Position numbers and translations under genes: made by a program. The notes below the pieces were generated by a model. It had not been told where the DNA came from and made no database searches. It worked only from the letters and a program-made list of their open reading frames with translations. From NCBI GenBank assembly GCA_030693145.1, contig JAUYBI010000029.1:1-43229 (forward strand): a stretch of DNA of 43,229 nt, read 5' to 3'. This DNA is from Candidatus Omnitrophota bacterium. GTDB lineage: Bacteria; Omnitrophota; Gorgyraeia; Gygaellales; Profunditerraquicolaceae. Positions 1 through 8,464 of the stretch are shown here, in pieces; within the stretch, counting starts at the first letter, position 1, and each line of letters starts with the position of its first letter.

Positions 1-36
1 CTGTTGATCGGTAAATCTTTTGTGTAATTGTGCCAT
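1..36 (-). CDS. N-terminus of a probable IS transposase running off the left window edge (MAQLHKRFTDQQ...)
   Basis: Reverse complement reads AAGGAGGTTTACAAGT-ATG GCA CAA TTA CAC AAA AGA TTT ACC GAT CAA CAG; SD plus ATG, 12 codons only. Confidence 0.4.
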   Translation of the reverse strand, partial: MAQLHKRFTDQQ

Positions 37-73
37 ACTTGTAAACCTCCTTTTTCTTACAAGTATGGCACAA
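28..73. repeat. Inverted repeat at the transposase start: TTGTGCCATACTTGT / ACAAGTATGGCACAA (15 bp arms)
   Basis: Perfect 15 bp arms at 28-42 and 59-73; the loop contains the SD of the minus-strand ORF. Confidence 0.75.
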
Positions 74-125
74 AAAACAGTGCACTTTTAAATTGTAACT
101 CCCTTTAAAAACAGTGCACTTTTAA
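73..125. repeat. Direct repeat AAAAACAGTGCACTTTTAA (73-91 and 107-125), possible IS terminal repeats
   Basis: Identical 19-mers spaced 34 bp apart at the junction with the recombinase remnant. Confidence 0.7.
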
Positions 126-136
126 TTTGGAGATGA

Positions 137-448
137 CATAACAGAAAATCTTTCTTTACAGCAATACAAAAGGCAGGTATAATTAATTTTCACTTCCATG
201 ATTTAAAGTATACTTTTGCTAGTCAGTTAGTTATGGCTGGCGTTGAGATAAACACTACCCGGGAATTACTGGGGCATAAAGATATCTGGATGACACTCCG
301 ATATAGCCATCTTTCCCCGGATCATAAGAAGCGCGCGGTTGACGTTTTAAGTAGTAAGATGGACACTATTTGGACACTAGACACCAAATTCAAAAAAGAC
401 GAAAATTCAGCCGTTTCAGAAATTATTGATAGTGTTAAGGTTAAGTAG
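137..448 (+). pseudogene. C-terminal remnant of a tyrosine recombinase/integrase
   Basis: In-frame translation RKSFFTAIQKAGIINFHFHDLKYTFASQLVMAGVEINTTRELLGHKDIWMTLRYSHLSPDHKKRAVDVL; canonical HDLRHTFAS is degraded to HDLKYTFAS; the N-terminal part is absent and replaced by IS-like sequence. Confidence 0.8.
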
Positions 449-451
449 TAA

Positions 452-534
452 CGGGGCGTGGCTCAGCTTGGTAGAGCGTCCGCCATTACAGCGTTGGCGG
501 ACGGGCGCCAAAGTATCAGTGGCGCCCGCTTGAT
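452..534 (+). other. tRNA-like fragment: tRNA 5' half and D-arm followed by two hairpins with no recognisable T-arm
   Basis: CGGGGCGTGGCTCAGCTTGGTAGAGC resembles tRNA-Pro 5' half; then GTCCGCC-N11-GGCGGAC and CGGGCGCC-N11-GGCGCCCG. Confidence 0.55.
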
Positions 535-555
535 TCCGAAAAAGATAGTAGTAAC

Positions 556-630
556 CGGGGGATGGCTCAGTTTGGCTAGAGCGCTTGAATGGGGTTCAAG
601 AGGTCGAGAGTTCAAATCTCTCTCCCCCGA
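556..630 (+). tRNA. tRNA-Pro (anticodon GGG)
   Basis: Acceptor CGGGGGA/TCCCCCG, D arm GCTC..GAGC, anticodon stem CTTGA-ATGGGGT-TCAAG, T arm GAGAG-TTCAAAT-CTCTC; CCA not encoded. Confidence 0.93.
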
Positions 631-652
631 TTTATAAAATAGAGAGGTGATT

Positions 653-985
653 ATGCAGGAAAAAAGAAAAACCGTCCGGATTGAGAAAACATTAATTATC
701 CAATACGCGCAAATTACACCGGAACCACTGTGCTGGGATTCTTCAACCATTAAGAATATCAGCATCGAAGGGATTTTATTTAATTCCAGTAAAATTTTCA
801 CCAACAACGCAAAACTGCAATTACGTTTCACAATACCCACGGATCCTTATAACCGCCTGGAAGCAACAGGGGAAGTAGTGGAATCTTTTGCCAATAGAAC
901 GCGTATAAAGTTTATCCAGCTGGGAGAGCATGAGAAGAAGATGATCAGCGATTATATGCAGAGCTTATTAAAAAATAAGAAATAG
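653..985 (+). CDS. PilZ-domain protein
   Basis: ORF 647-985 (possible start at 653); MQEKRKTVRIEKTLIIQY...KNISIEGILF..LQLRFTIPT PilZ-like pattern. Confidence 0.65.
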   Translation: MQEKRKTVRIEKTLIIQYAQITPEPLCWDSSTIKNISIEGILFNSSKIFTNNAKLQLRFTIPTDPYNRLEATGEVVESFANRTRIKFIQLGEHEKKMISDYMQSLLKNKK

Positions 986-1008
986 GGGTAGGGGTCAAAG
1001 GAGGATCT

Positions 1009-1371
1009 ATGCCAAAAGAATTCGATGGGCAGGAAAAAAGAAAGTATCCCCGCGCAAAAGGTAGATTTATTATTTCCTACAGGGTTATTCCGAGTAACAG
1101 CAACATCGATATTTCACAAACTAAAAATTTAAGTTTAGGTGGAATGCTTTTAACCACCAATTGCCAGTTTCCGGAAGGAACGAATTTGGCGCTGGAGATT
1201 CGCCTGCCCTTTGATCCTGATCCGATTGTGACTATCGCTAAGGTCCTGGAATCAAAAGAAATTACTAAAGGCGTGATCTATGATACGCGCCTTGCTTTCT
1301 TAGCGGTAGATGAAAAACATCGCGAGATAATCGGTGAAACGGTTGGTTATTATCTTAAGAAAGGTTGCTAA
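1009..1371 (+). CDS. PilZ-domain protein
   Basis: QEKRKYPRAKGRFIISYRV...TKNLSLGGMLLTT...LALEIRLP is typical PilZ; SD GGAGG upstream. Confidence 0.8.
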   Translation: MPKEFDGQEKRKYPRAKGRFIISYRVIPSNSNIDISQTKNLSLGGMLLTTNCQFPEGTNLALEIRLPFDPDPIVTIAKVLESKEITKGVIYDTRLAFLAVDEKHREIIGETVGYYLKKGC

Positions 1372-1374
1372 TCT

Positions 1375-2670
1375 ATGAGAAAAATCAATATCGGCATTAT
1401 CGGTTTCGGCAATATCGGATGCGGAGTGGTCAAGATTCTTAATTCCAGGAAATCATTACTGGCGCAAAAAATAGAAACCGAAATCGTAATTAAAAAAATA
1501 TGCGATAAGGATTTGGCAAAAAAAAGAAATGTTACTGTAGATAAAGCCTTACTCACGTCCGATGCCTATGAAATTATTAATGATCCCGGAATTGACATTA
1601 TTGCGGAATTAATCGGCGGGATCAATCCGGCCCAGGAGTTTATTTTAGCGGCTTTAAAAAAAGGAAAACACGTGGTCACTGCCAATAAAGCCCTGTTGGC
1701 GGAACATGGAAATGCGTTATTCAGAGAGGCTGATGCGCGGGGTAAAAATATTTATTTTGAAGCCTCTGTAGGCGCGGGCATCCCCATTATCAAAGCCATT
1801 AAAGAAGGGTTGGTGGCCAATAAATTCAACAGTATTTTTGGTATTGTAAATGGCACATCAAATTATGTGCTTACGCAGATGTCTAAAGAAAACTGCTCTT
1901 TTGCTAATGCCTTAAGCGGCGCTAAGCTTAAAGGCTTTGCCGAGAATGATCCCACTTTCGATATCCAGGGTATTGATTCAGCGCATAAGCTGGTGTTGCT
2001 TACTTATCTGGCTTTTGGAAAAATTGTTAACTTAAAAGATATTTTTATTGAAGGCATCACACACATATCTGCTGCTGATATTGCTTATGCTCAAGAGTTA
2101 GGATATACCATAAAATTATTGGCCGTCGCCAAGAAGAGAATCAATGAGTTGGAAGTAAGGGTCCATCCAACCCTTTTACCGAGCGAACACCTGCTTTCTT
2201 CGGTAGACGGGGTGTTTAACGCTATTTATGTCTCCAGCGACCTGGCCGGGGAGCTTATGTTTTACGGCCCGGGTGCAGGGCAATTACCCGCTGCCTCGGC
2301 AGTTGTTTCTGATATTGTTGATCTGGCCCAGGATATTAAAGCCGGATTGTTTAGGCCAACTTTAAATTCCAGGGAAGATAACTCCATTAAAGGTTTACGC
2401 AAGATAGATGAATTTAAAAATAAACATTACATCCGGATTACGGCAGTAGATAAACCGGGAGTATTAGCAAAAATATCCGGAATCCTGGCAAAATTCGGTA
2501 TTAGCATTGCTTCCGTCACTCAAAAAGAGAAGTTAAAATCTCATATCGTTCCAGTGGTGATGGTTACGCATGAAATAAAAGAAAAAAATCTGCGGGGTGC
2601 CTTAAAAATGATTGATAAATTAACAGAAATCAAAGATAAATCTGTCGCCATTCGAATCGAGGGTGTTTAA
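1375..2670 (+). CDS. hom: Homoserine dehydrogenase with C-terminal ACT domain
   Basis: GIIGFGNIGCGVVKIL, VTANKALLAEHG, GIVNGTSNYVLTQM, ACT-like C-terminus. Confidence 0.95.
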   Translation: MRKINIGIIGFGNIGCGVVKILNSRKSLLAQKIETEIVIKKICDKDLAKKRNVTVDKALLTSDAYEIINDPGIDIIAELIGGINPAQEFILAALKKGKHVVTANKALLAEHGNALFREADARGKNIYFEASVGAGIPIIKAIKEGLVANKFNSIFGIVNGTSNYVLTQMSKENCSFANALSGAKLKGFAENDPTFDIQGIDSAHKLVLLTYLAFGKIVNLKDIFIEGITHISAADIAYAQELGYTIKLLAVAKKRINELEVRVHPTLLPSEHLLSSVDGVFNAIYVSSDLAGELMFYGPGAGQLPAASAVVSDIVDLAQDIKAGLFRPTLNSREDNSIKGLRKIDEFKNKHYIRITAVDKPGVLAKISGILAKFGISIASVTQKEKLKSHIVPVVMVTHEIKEKNLRGALKMIDKLTEIKDKSVAIRIEGV

Positions 2671-3752
2671 TGAACGGGCAAAAATATAGGGGAATAATTC
2701 AGAAATATAAACGGTTTTTACCGGTGAGCGAGAAAACTCCGGTAATTACTCTAAATGAAGGAAATACCCCCTTGATTTATGCCGGCTATTTAAGCGGGCT
2801 GGTAGGAAAAAATTGTGAAGTTTATTTAAAGTACGAAGGCCTTAACCCCACCGGTTCTTTTAAGGATAGGGGAATGACCCTGGCTATCTCCAAAGCCTGC
2901 GAAGCAAAGGCGGCTGCGGTAATCTGCGCCTCAACCGGAAACACTTCAGCCTCTGCCGCTGCTTACGCCGCCGTCGCCGGAATTAAATGCATCGTGCTTA
3001 TTCCCAGCGGAGCAATTGCTCTGGGAAAACTTAGCCAGGCGTTAATTCACGGGGCAAAGGTCTTAGCGATTAAAGGTAATTTTGATGCTGCTTTAGGCCT
3101 GGTTAAAGAAATTACTCAAGCGTTTCCCATTACTCTGGTGAATTCTATAAATCCTTACCGTATCCAGGGGCAAAAAACTGCCAGCTTTGAAATATGCGAC
3201 TACCTGGGGGATGCTCCGGATTTTCAGATTATGCCGGTGGGAAACGCCGGAAACATTACTGCTTACTGGAAAGGTTATAAAGAATATCAGAGCCGGGCTT
3301 TAAGTAAAAAACTTCCGGTAATGTTAGGTTTTCAGGCTCAAGGAGCTGCGCCGATTGTAAAAAATAAGCCCATTCTTAACCCGGAAACGATTGCCACCGC
3401 CATCCGGATCGGAAACCCGGCCAGCTGGAAAAGCGCGATAGACGCCCGCGATGAATCGGGCGGATTAATTGACCTGGTTTCAGATACGCAAATACTTACT
3501 GCTTACAAAATGCTCGCGGAAAAAGAAGGCGTATTTGCTGAGCCGGCTTCGGCCGCTTCCATTGCCGGCCTGTTAAAATTAATTAAAAAGGGATACTTTA
3601 AAAAATCCAATTTAAATAATAAGAAATTCTCGATTGTGTGCATCTTAACCGGGCATGGCTTAAAAGACCCGGAGCGGGCGATTAAGACGATTAAACCGCC
3701 TAAGCTGGTGCGCGCAGATTTAAAAACAATTATTAAAGAAATTGGCTACTAG
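2670..3752 (+). CDS. thrC: Threonine synthase
   Basis: LNEGNTPLIYA, GLNPTGSFKDRGMT (PLP lysine), ASTGNTSASAAAYA; overlaps the hom stop. Confidence 0.95.
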   Translation: MNGQKYRGIIQKYKRFLPVSEKTPVITLNEGNTPLIYAGYLSGLVGKNCEVYLKYEGLNPTGSFKDRGMTLAISKACEAKAAAVICASTGNTSASAAAYAAVAGIKCIVLIPSGAIALGKLSQALIHGAKVLAIKGNFDAALGLVKEITQAFPITLVNSINPYRIQGQKTASFEICDYLGDAPDFQIMPVGNAGNITAYWKGYKEYQSRALSKKLPVMLGFQAQGAAPIVKNKPILNPETIATAIRIGNPASWKSAIDARDESGGLIDLVSDTQILTAYKMLAEKEGVFAEPASAASIAGLLKLIKKGYFKKSNLNNKKFSIVCILTGHGLKDPERAIKTIKPPKLVRADLKTIIKEIGY

Positions 3753-4380
3753 AAAAAGAATTCTGATTACTGCCGGCCCCACCTGGGTAGCGCTTGACCG
3801 GGTGCGGGTAATAAGTAATTTGGCTACGGGAGAAACCGGGCTTATTCTGGCAGATAAATTTAAAAAACTTGGGTTCAAAGTTACGCTGTTGCTTGGGCCG
3901 GGAAATTTCTGCCGGGCCGGACAAACGGGCATTCAGCTGATACGTTTTAAATATTTTTCTGAATTAGCGCAGCTTTTAGATAAAGAATTGAAAAATCAAA
4001 AATTTGCGGCGGTTATTCATGCGGCGGCAGTGGCAGATTACCAGCCTAAAGATATAATTCAGCATAAGGTCAGTTCACAACGCAAGAGCTGGAAAATAAA
4101 TTTAGTTCCCACGAAGAAACTGATCCAGAGCTTAAAAATTTACCAACCGGATTTATTTACTGTGGGTTTTAAGTTCCAACCGGATGCAGGTAAAAATATA
4201 CTGATAAAAAAAGGCGAAAGGCTGCTAGAGACGGCAAATTTAGATTTGGTGGTAGCTAATTCTAATAAAAACAGGGGTTATCAAGCCTATATTTTAGACG
4301 GCCAGAATAAATACGGGCCTTTCTTAAGTAAAACAAAAATGGCTATTTATTTATCCGGATTAATGGAGAATCAACTATGA
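3742..4380 (+). CDS. coaB: Stand-alone phosphopantothenate-cysteine ligase (CoaB) domain protein
   Basis: RILITAGPTWVALDRVRVISNLATGETGLILAD is typical of CoaB; no CoaC decarboxylase domain in the 212 aa; TTG start overlapping thrC. Confidence 0.8.
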   Translation: MATRKRILITAGPTWVALDRVRVISNLATGETGLILADKFKKLGFKVTLLLGPGNFCRAGQTGIQLIRFKYFSELAQLLDKELKNQKFAAVIHAAAVADYQPKDIIQHKVSSQRKSWKINLVPTKKLIQSLKIYQPDLFTVGFKFQPDAGKNILIKKGERLLETANLDLVVANSNKNRGYQAYILDGQNKYGPFLSKTKMAIYLSGLMENQL

Positions 4381-5585
4381 CAAAATATATTGTACTGGTT
4401 GGTGATGGTATGGCAGATTACCCCCTAGAAGAGCTGGGCATGCGCACTCCTTTAGAGGCGGCCCGCACACCGAACATGGATTTTATCGCTAAAAATGGAT
4501 GCCTGGGGCAGGCTAAGACCATTCCGGATAAAATGACTCCGGCATCCGATGTCGCTAATCTTTCCATCTTAGGATATGACCCAAAAAAATATTATTCCGG
4601 AAGAGGGCCTTTAGAAGCGGCCAACCTGGGTATTGAACTGGAAGATGACGATGTTGCTTTTCGTTGCAACTTAATCACCACCGGAGGGGATAAGTTACTC
4701 GATTATAGCGCCGGGCATATTAAGTCCACAGAGGCGCACACCCTGATTAAATTTATTGATCAAAAGCTGGGAAATAATAAACTGCGATTTTTTCCAGGCG
4801 TAAGTTACAGGCACCTGCTTTTAGTTAAGCGTGGAGCGGAATTAAAACTGCAAAATTTGAAATGCTGGGCGCCGCATGATATTGCCGGCCGGAGCATTAA
4901 CCGCCACCTGCCTAAAGGGGAAAACGCGGATATAATTGTTAAACTTATGCTGGATTCCAAAGAAATTCTGGGGTCACATGAAATTAATCATGTCCGGCTG
5001 GATTTAAAAGAAAATCCGGCAAATATGATCTGGCTTTGGGGCCAGGGGGTCAAACCCAATATGCCTAAATTTATGGAAAAATTCAATTTATCCGGAAGCG
5101 TAATTTCTGCGGTGGACCTGATTAAGGGGTTAGGGCGCATCCTGGGGTTGGAGGTAATTAATGTTCCCGGGGCAACCGGTTATTATGATACGGATTACGC
5201 GGGTAAGGCCCAGGCAGCAATTGAGTCTTTAAAGAAAAATGATTTTGTTTTTGTGCATGTTGAGGCTCCGGATGAAGCCGGGCATAACGGTGATTTGCGG
5301 GAAAAACTTACTGCCATTGAGCGTTTTGATCAATTAGTGGTCGGCTCTTTGCTGGAATATTGTAAGGATAAGGATGATTTCCGGATTATGGTTTTACCGG
5401 ATCACGCCACTCCGCTGTCTTTAAAAACCCATACCGCAGAAGCCATTCCTTTCGCGATTTACGGCAAAGGCATACCTAAAGGAGAATTTCTTAATTACTG
5501 CGAAAAAGAAGCGCAAAAATCACAACTTTATTTTGAGAATGGTTATCAACTTATGGAATATTTTATTTTAAACACCCGGAGCTAA
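4377..5585 (+). CDS. ApgM-family cofactor-independent phosphoglycerate mutase / proposed homoserine kinase
   Basis: YIVLVGDGMADYPLEELGMRTPLEAARTPNMDFIAKNG, DKMTPASDVANLSILGYDP, VHVEAPDEAGHNGD; located between hom-thrC and lysC. Confidence 0.88.
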   Translation: MTKYIVLVGDGMADYPLEELGMRTPLEAARTPNMDFIAKNGCLGQAKTIPDKMTPASDVANLSILGYDPKKYYSGRGPLEAANLGIELEDDDVAFRCNLITTGGDKLLDYSAGHIKSTEAHTLIKFIDQKLGNNKLRFFPGVSYRHLLLVKRGAELKLQNLKCWAPHDIAGRSINRHLPKGENADIIVKLMLDSKEILGSHEINHVRLDLKENPANMIWLWGQGVKPNMPKFMEKFNLSGSVISAVDLIKGLGRILGLEVINVPGATGYYDTDYAGKAQAAIESLKKNDFVFVHVEAPDEAGHNGDLREKLTAIERFDQLVVGSLLEYCKDKDDFRIMVLPDHATPLSLKTHTAEAIPFAIYGKGIPKGEFLNYCEKEAQKSQLYFENGYQLMEYFILNTRS

Positions 5586-5615
5586 GTTGTTTTGAGTAGA
5601 CAAGGAGATTAAAGA

Positions 5616-6842
5616 ATGCCTAAAGGTTTAGTCGTGCAAAAATACGGCGGCTCTTCCGTCGCTAATGTCGAGCGTATTCAAAGAGTAGCGCAAAGGGTGG
5701 TGGGGTATAGTAAAAGAGGCTGCCAGCTGGTGGTAGTCGTTTCGGCTTTAGGAGATACTACCGACGAATTAGTGGAACTGGCTGATAAAATCAATCCCGA
5801 TCCTTCGGAACGGGAAATGGATATGCTCTTATCTACCGGAGAACAGATCTCGGCTGCGCTTTTGGCGATGGCTATTCAAAAGTTAGGATTCCCGGCTATT
5901 TCATTTACCGGCGCTCAGGTCGGGATTATTACTGATAGCAGCCATACCCGGGCTAGAATTATCAAAATAAACGTAGATAAAATTAAAGCGGAATTAAAAA
6001 AGGGCAGGATCGTTATCGTTGCCGGTTTTCAGGGAGTAACCTTAAATCAGGATATTACCACTTTAGGCAGGGGCGGCTCAGATTTAACCGCGGTAGCTTT
6101 AGCTAAAGAACTCCAAGCGGATACCTGCGAGATTTACACCGACGTCATGGGTATTTATACTACTGACCCGCGCATTGAACCCAATGCTAAAAAGATTAAA
6201 GAGATTACTTATGACGAAATGCTGGAGATGGCTTCCTTAGGGGCTCAGGTAATGCAGCCGCGCTCTATCGAAGTAGCTAAAAAATTCAATGTCCCTTTGC
6301 ATGTGCGTTCTTCATTTAATACAAAAAGCGGAACCATGATTATTAAGGAGGTTAAAAAGATGGAAGATGTCTTGGTCAGCGGGGTAATTTTAAATAAAAA
6401 TGAAGCAAAAATTACTCTCTGCGGGGTTACGGATAAACCCGGAGTGGCGGTAAAATTATTTAAAGATCTGGCGGCCTCCGGAGTAAGCGTGGATATGATC
6501 GTGCAAAACGTAAGCCATACCCGCCAAACAGATATATCTTTTACCGTGGCCAAAGCCGATTGCGCCAAAGCCAATAAGATCACTAAAATGGTCGCTAAAA
6601 AAATCGGCGCCGGAGATGTCTTGCTGGATGAAGATATCGCCCGGGTTTCGATTGTCGGGGTAGGCATGAAATCTCATCATGGTGTTGCGGCAAAAATGTT
6701 CGGGGTCCTGGCGGACAATAAAATCAATATTGGAATGATCTCTACTTCGGATATCAGTATTTCTTGTATTATCAAGAAGAAAGACGCTGAAATAGCGGTA
6801 AAAAAATTACACGCTGATTTTGGGCTAAGTAAACCCCGCTAG
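5616..6842 (+). CDS. lysC: Aspartate kinase
   Basis: VVQKYGGSSVANVERIQRVA, TTLGRGGSDLTAVALA, two C-terminal ACT repeats. Confidence 0.95.
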   Translation: MPKGLVVQKYGGSSVANVERIQRVAQRVVGYSKRGCQLVVVVSALGDTTDELVELADKINPDPSEREMDMLLSTGEQISAALLAMAIQKLGFPAISFTGAQVGIITDSSHTRARIIKINVDKIKAELKKGRIVIVAGFQGVTLNQDITTLGRGGSDLTAVALAKELQADTCEIYTDVMGIYTTDPRIEPNAKKIKEITYDEMLEMASLGAQVMQPRSIEVAKKFNVPLHVRSSFNTKSGTMIIKEVKKMEDVLVSGVILNKNEAKITLCGVTDKPGVAVKLFKDLAASGVSVDMIVQNVSHTRQTDISFTVAKADCAKANKITKMVAKKIGAGDVLLDEDIARVSIVGVGMKSHHGVAAKMFGVLADNKINIGMISTSDISISCIIKKKDAEIAVKKLHADFGLSKPR

Positions 6843-6849
6843 AGGCGGC

Positions 6850-6870
6850 GCCCCGCGGCGCGGGGCTTTT
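6850..6870 (+). terminator. Possible short intrinsic terminator downstream of lysC
   Basis: GCCCCGCGGCGCGGGGC followed by TTTT. Confidence 0.4.
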
Positions 6871-6898
6871 AACCGGATAAATAAACAAGAGGTAATTT

Positions 6899-8464
6899 AT
6901 GACAACGGTAAAATTATACGATACCACCTTAAGGGACGGTTCACAGGCAGAAGGCATATCTTATTCGGTAATGGATAAAATCCGCATTGCTGAAGAGCTG
7001 GATAAGATCGGCATGCATTTTATTGAGGGGGGTTGGCCGGGTTCAAATCCTAAGGACCGGGAATTCTTTGAGAAAATAAGCCGGTCTAAACTTAAAAATT
7101 CTAAGATTGCTGCTTTTAGCATGACCCGCAGGCCGAATATCCCCGCTCACCAGGATAGTAATTTATTAGCCCTGCTAAAATCTAAAGCCCAAGTAATTAC
7201 CATCGTCGGTAAAACCTGGGATTTTCATGTAACCGAGGTTTTAAAAACTACGCTGGATGAGAATCTGGCGATGATTTTTGACAGTATTGATTTTTTGGTT
7301 AAAAAAGGATTCTTGGTATTTTATGACGCGGAGCATTTTTTTGATGCCTACCGCGCTAACAAAGATTACGCCTTAAAAACTTTAATCGCTGCCCAAGATG
7401 CCGGTTGTTCGGCAGTTTGTCTTTGCGATACTAACGGCGGGGCTTTAACCAGCCAGATTAGTTCTACGATTAAAGAAATTGAAGGAAAAATTAAGGTGGA
7501 TTTAGGAATTCATTGCCATAATGACTCCGGAGTGGCGATTGCTAATTCCCTGGCCGCGGTAGAGGCCGGAGCAAGCATAGTGCAGGGGACGATTAATGGT
7601 TACGGGGAACGCTGCGGAAATGCCGACTTAATCCCGATTATTGCGAATTTAAAAATTAAATTAGGAATCGACTGTATCCCGGATGCGCAATTAAAACAGC
7701 TGACGCATCTTTCACATTTTGTTAGTGAAATCAGCAATATGCGGCTAAAGAATGAGCAGCCTTTTGTGGGTGATTCGGCATTCGCGCATAAGGGCGGAAT
7801 GCATATTAACGCCATAATGAAAAACCCAAAAACCTACGAACATATTGATCCCTCTTTAGTCGGAAATCATCGCCGGGTTTTAGTTTCCGAACTGGGTGGC
7901 AAAACCGGAATTTTATTAAGGGCCAAGGACTTAAACTATGACCTAACTAAGACCGATCCGCAAACAAAAAAAATCCTGGAATTAGTGCAAGCTTTGGAGC
8001 ACAAGGGTTTTCAATTTGAAGCTGCCGAGGCGTCTTTTCAAATATTGATGCAAAGATCTTTAAAAAAATTTAAAAAATTCTTTGAATTAGAAGGATTTAA
8101 GGTAGTTATAGAAAAAGGTAAAGATAAGAAGATCACCTCTGAAGCCGTCATCAAGTTAAAGGTCAACGGAATTAAAGAGCATACTGCCGCCGAAGGAGAT
8201 GGCCCGATCAACGCATTAGACAATGCCTTGCGCAAGGCCCTTAAGGATTTTTATCCGACTTTAGCCAAAATGCATCTGTCTGATTTTAAAGTGCGCGTTC
8301 TGGATGAGAAAGCAGGCACCGCCGCCCGGGTGCGGGTATTAATCCAATCCCAGGACGGAAAAGACATCTGGAATACAATCGGAGTCCATGAAAATATCAT
8401 CGAGGCCAGTTGGCAGGCTCTGGTTGACAGTGTTGAGTATAAGCTCCTAAAGGATAAGCAGTAA
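6899..8464 (+). CDS. cimA: (R)-citramalate synthase
   Basis: KLYDTTLRDGSQAEGISYSVMDKIRIAEELDKIGMHFIEGGWPGSNPKD, CHNDSGVAIANSLAAVEAGASIVQGTINGYGERCGNADL, HKGGMHINA; LeuA-type C-terminal domain. Confidence 0.92.
   Translation: MTTVKLYDTTLRDGSQAEGISYSVMDKIRIAEELDKIGMHFIEGGWPGSNPKDREFFEKISRSKLKNSKIAAFSMTRRPNIPAHQDSNLLALLKSKAQVITIVGKTWDFHVTEVLKTTLDENLAMIFDSIDFLVKKGFLVFYDAEHFFDAYRANKDYALKTLIAAQDAGCSAVCLCDTNGGALTSQISSTIKEIEGKIKVDLGIHCHNDSGVAIANSLAAVEAGASIVQGTINGYGERCGNADLIPIIANLKIKLGIDCIPDAQLKQLTHLSHFVSEISNMRLKNEQPFVGDSAFAHKGGMHINAIMKNPKTYEHIDPSLVGNHRRVLVSELGGKTGILLRAKDLNYDLTKTDPQTKKILELVQALEHKGFQFEAAEASFQILMQRSLKKFKKFFELEGFKVVIEKGKDKKITSEAVIKLKVNGIKEHTAAEGDGPINALDNALRKALKDFYPTLAKMHLSDFKVRVLDEKAGTAARVRVLIQSQDGKDIWNTIGVHENIIEASWQALVDSVEYKLLKDKQ

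Noticed and set aside
463-840. Minus-strand ORF containing GERDLNSRPLEPHSSALAKLSHPP
   Set aside because: Antisense read-through of the tRNA-Pro gene and the PilZ gene; a well-known spurious ORF pattern over tRNAs.
1009-1371. PilZ pair as a c-di-GMP signalling island
   Set aside because: No cyclase, phosphodiesterase or effector neighbours in the window to support a system-level claim.
6245-6680. Overlapping antisense ORFs within lysC (and similar ones in dnaE, ppdK, mgtE, groEL and others)
   Set aside because: They lie opposite strongly supported genes and have low-complexity, non-homologous translations.
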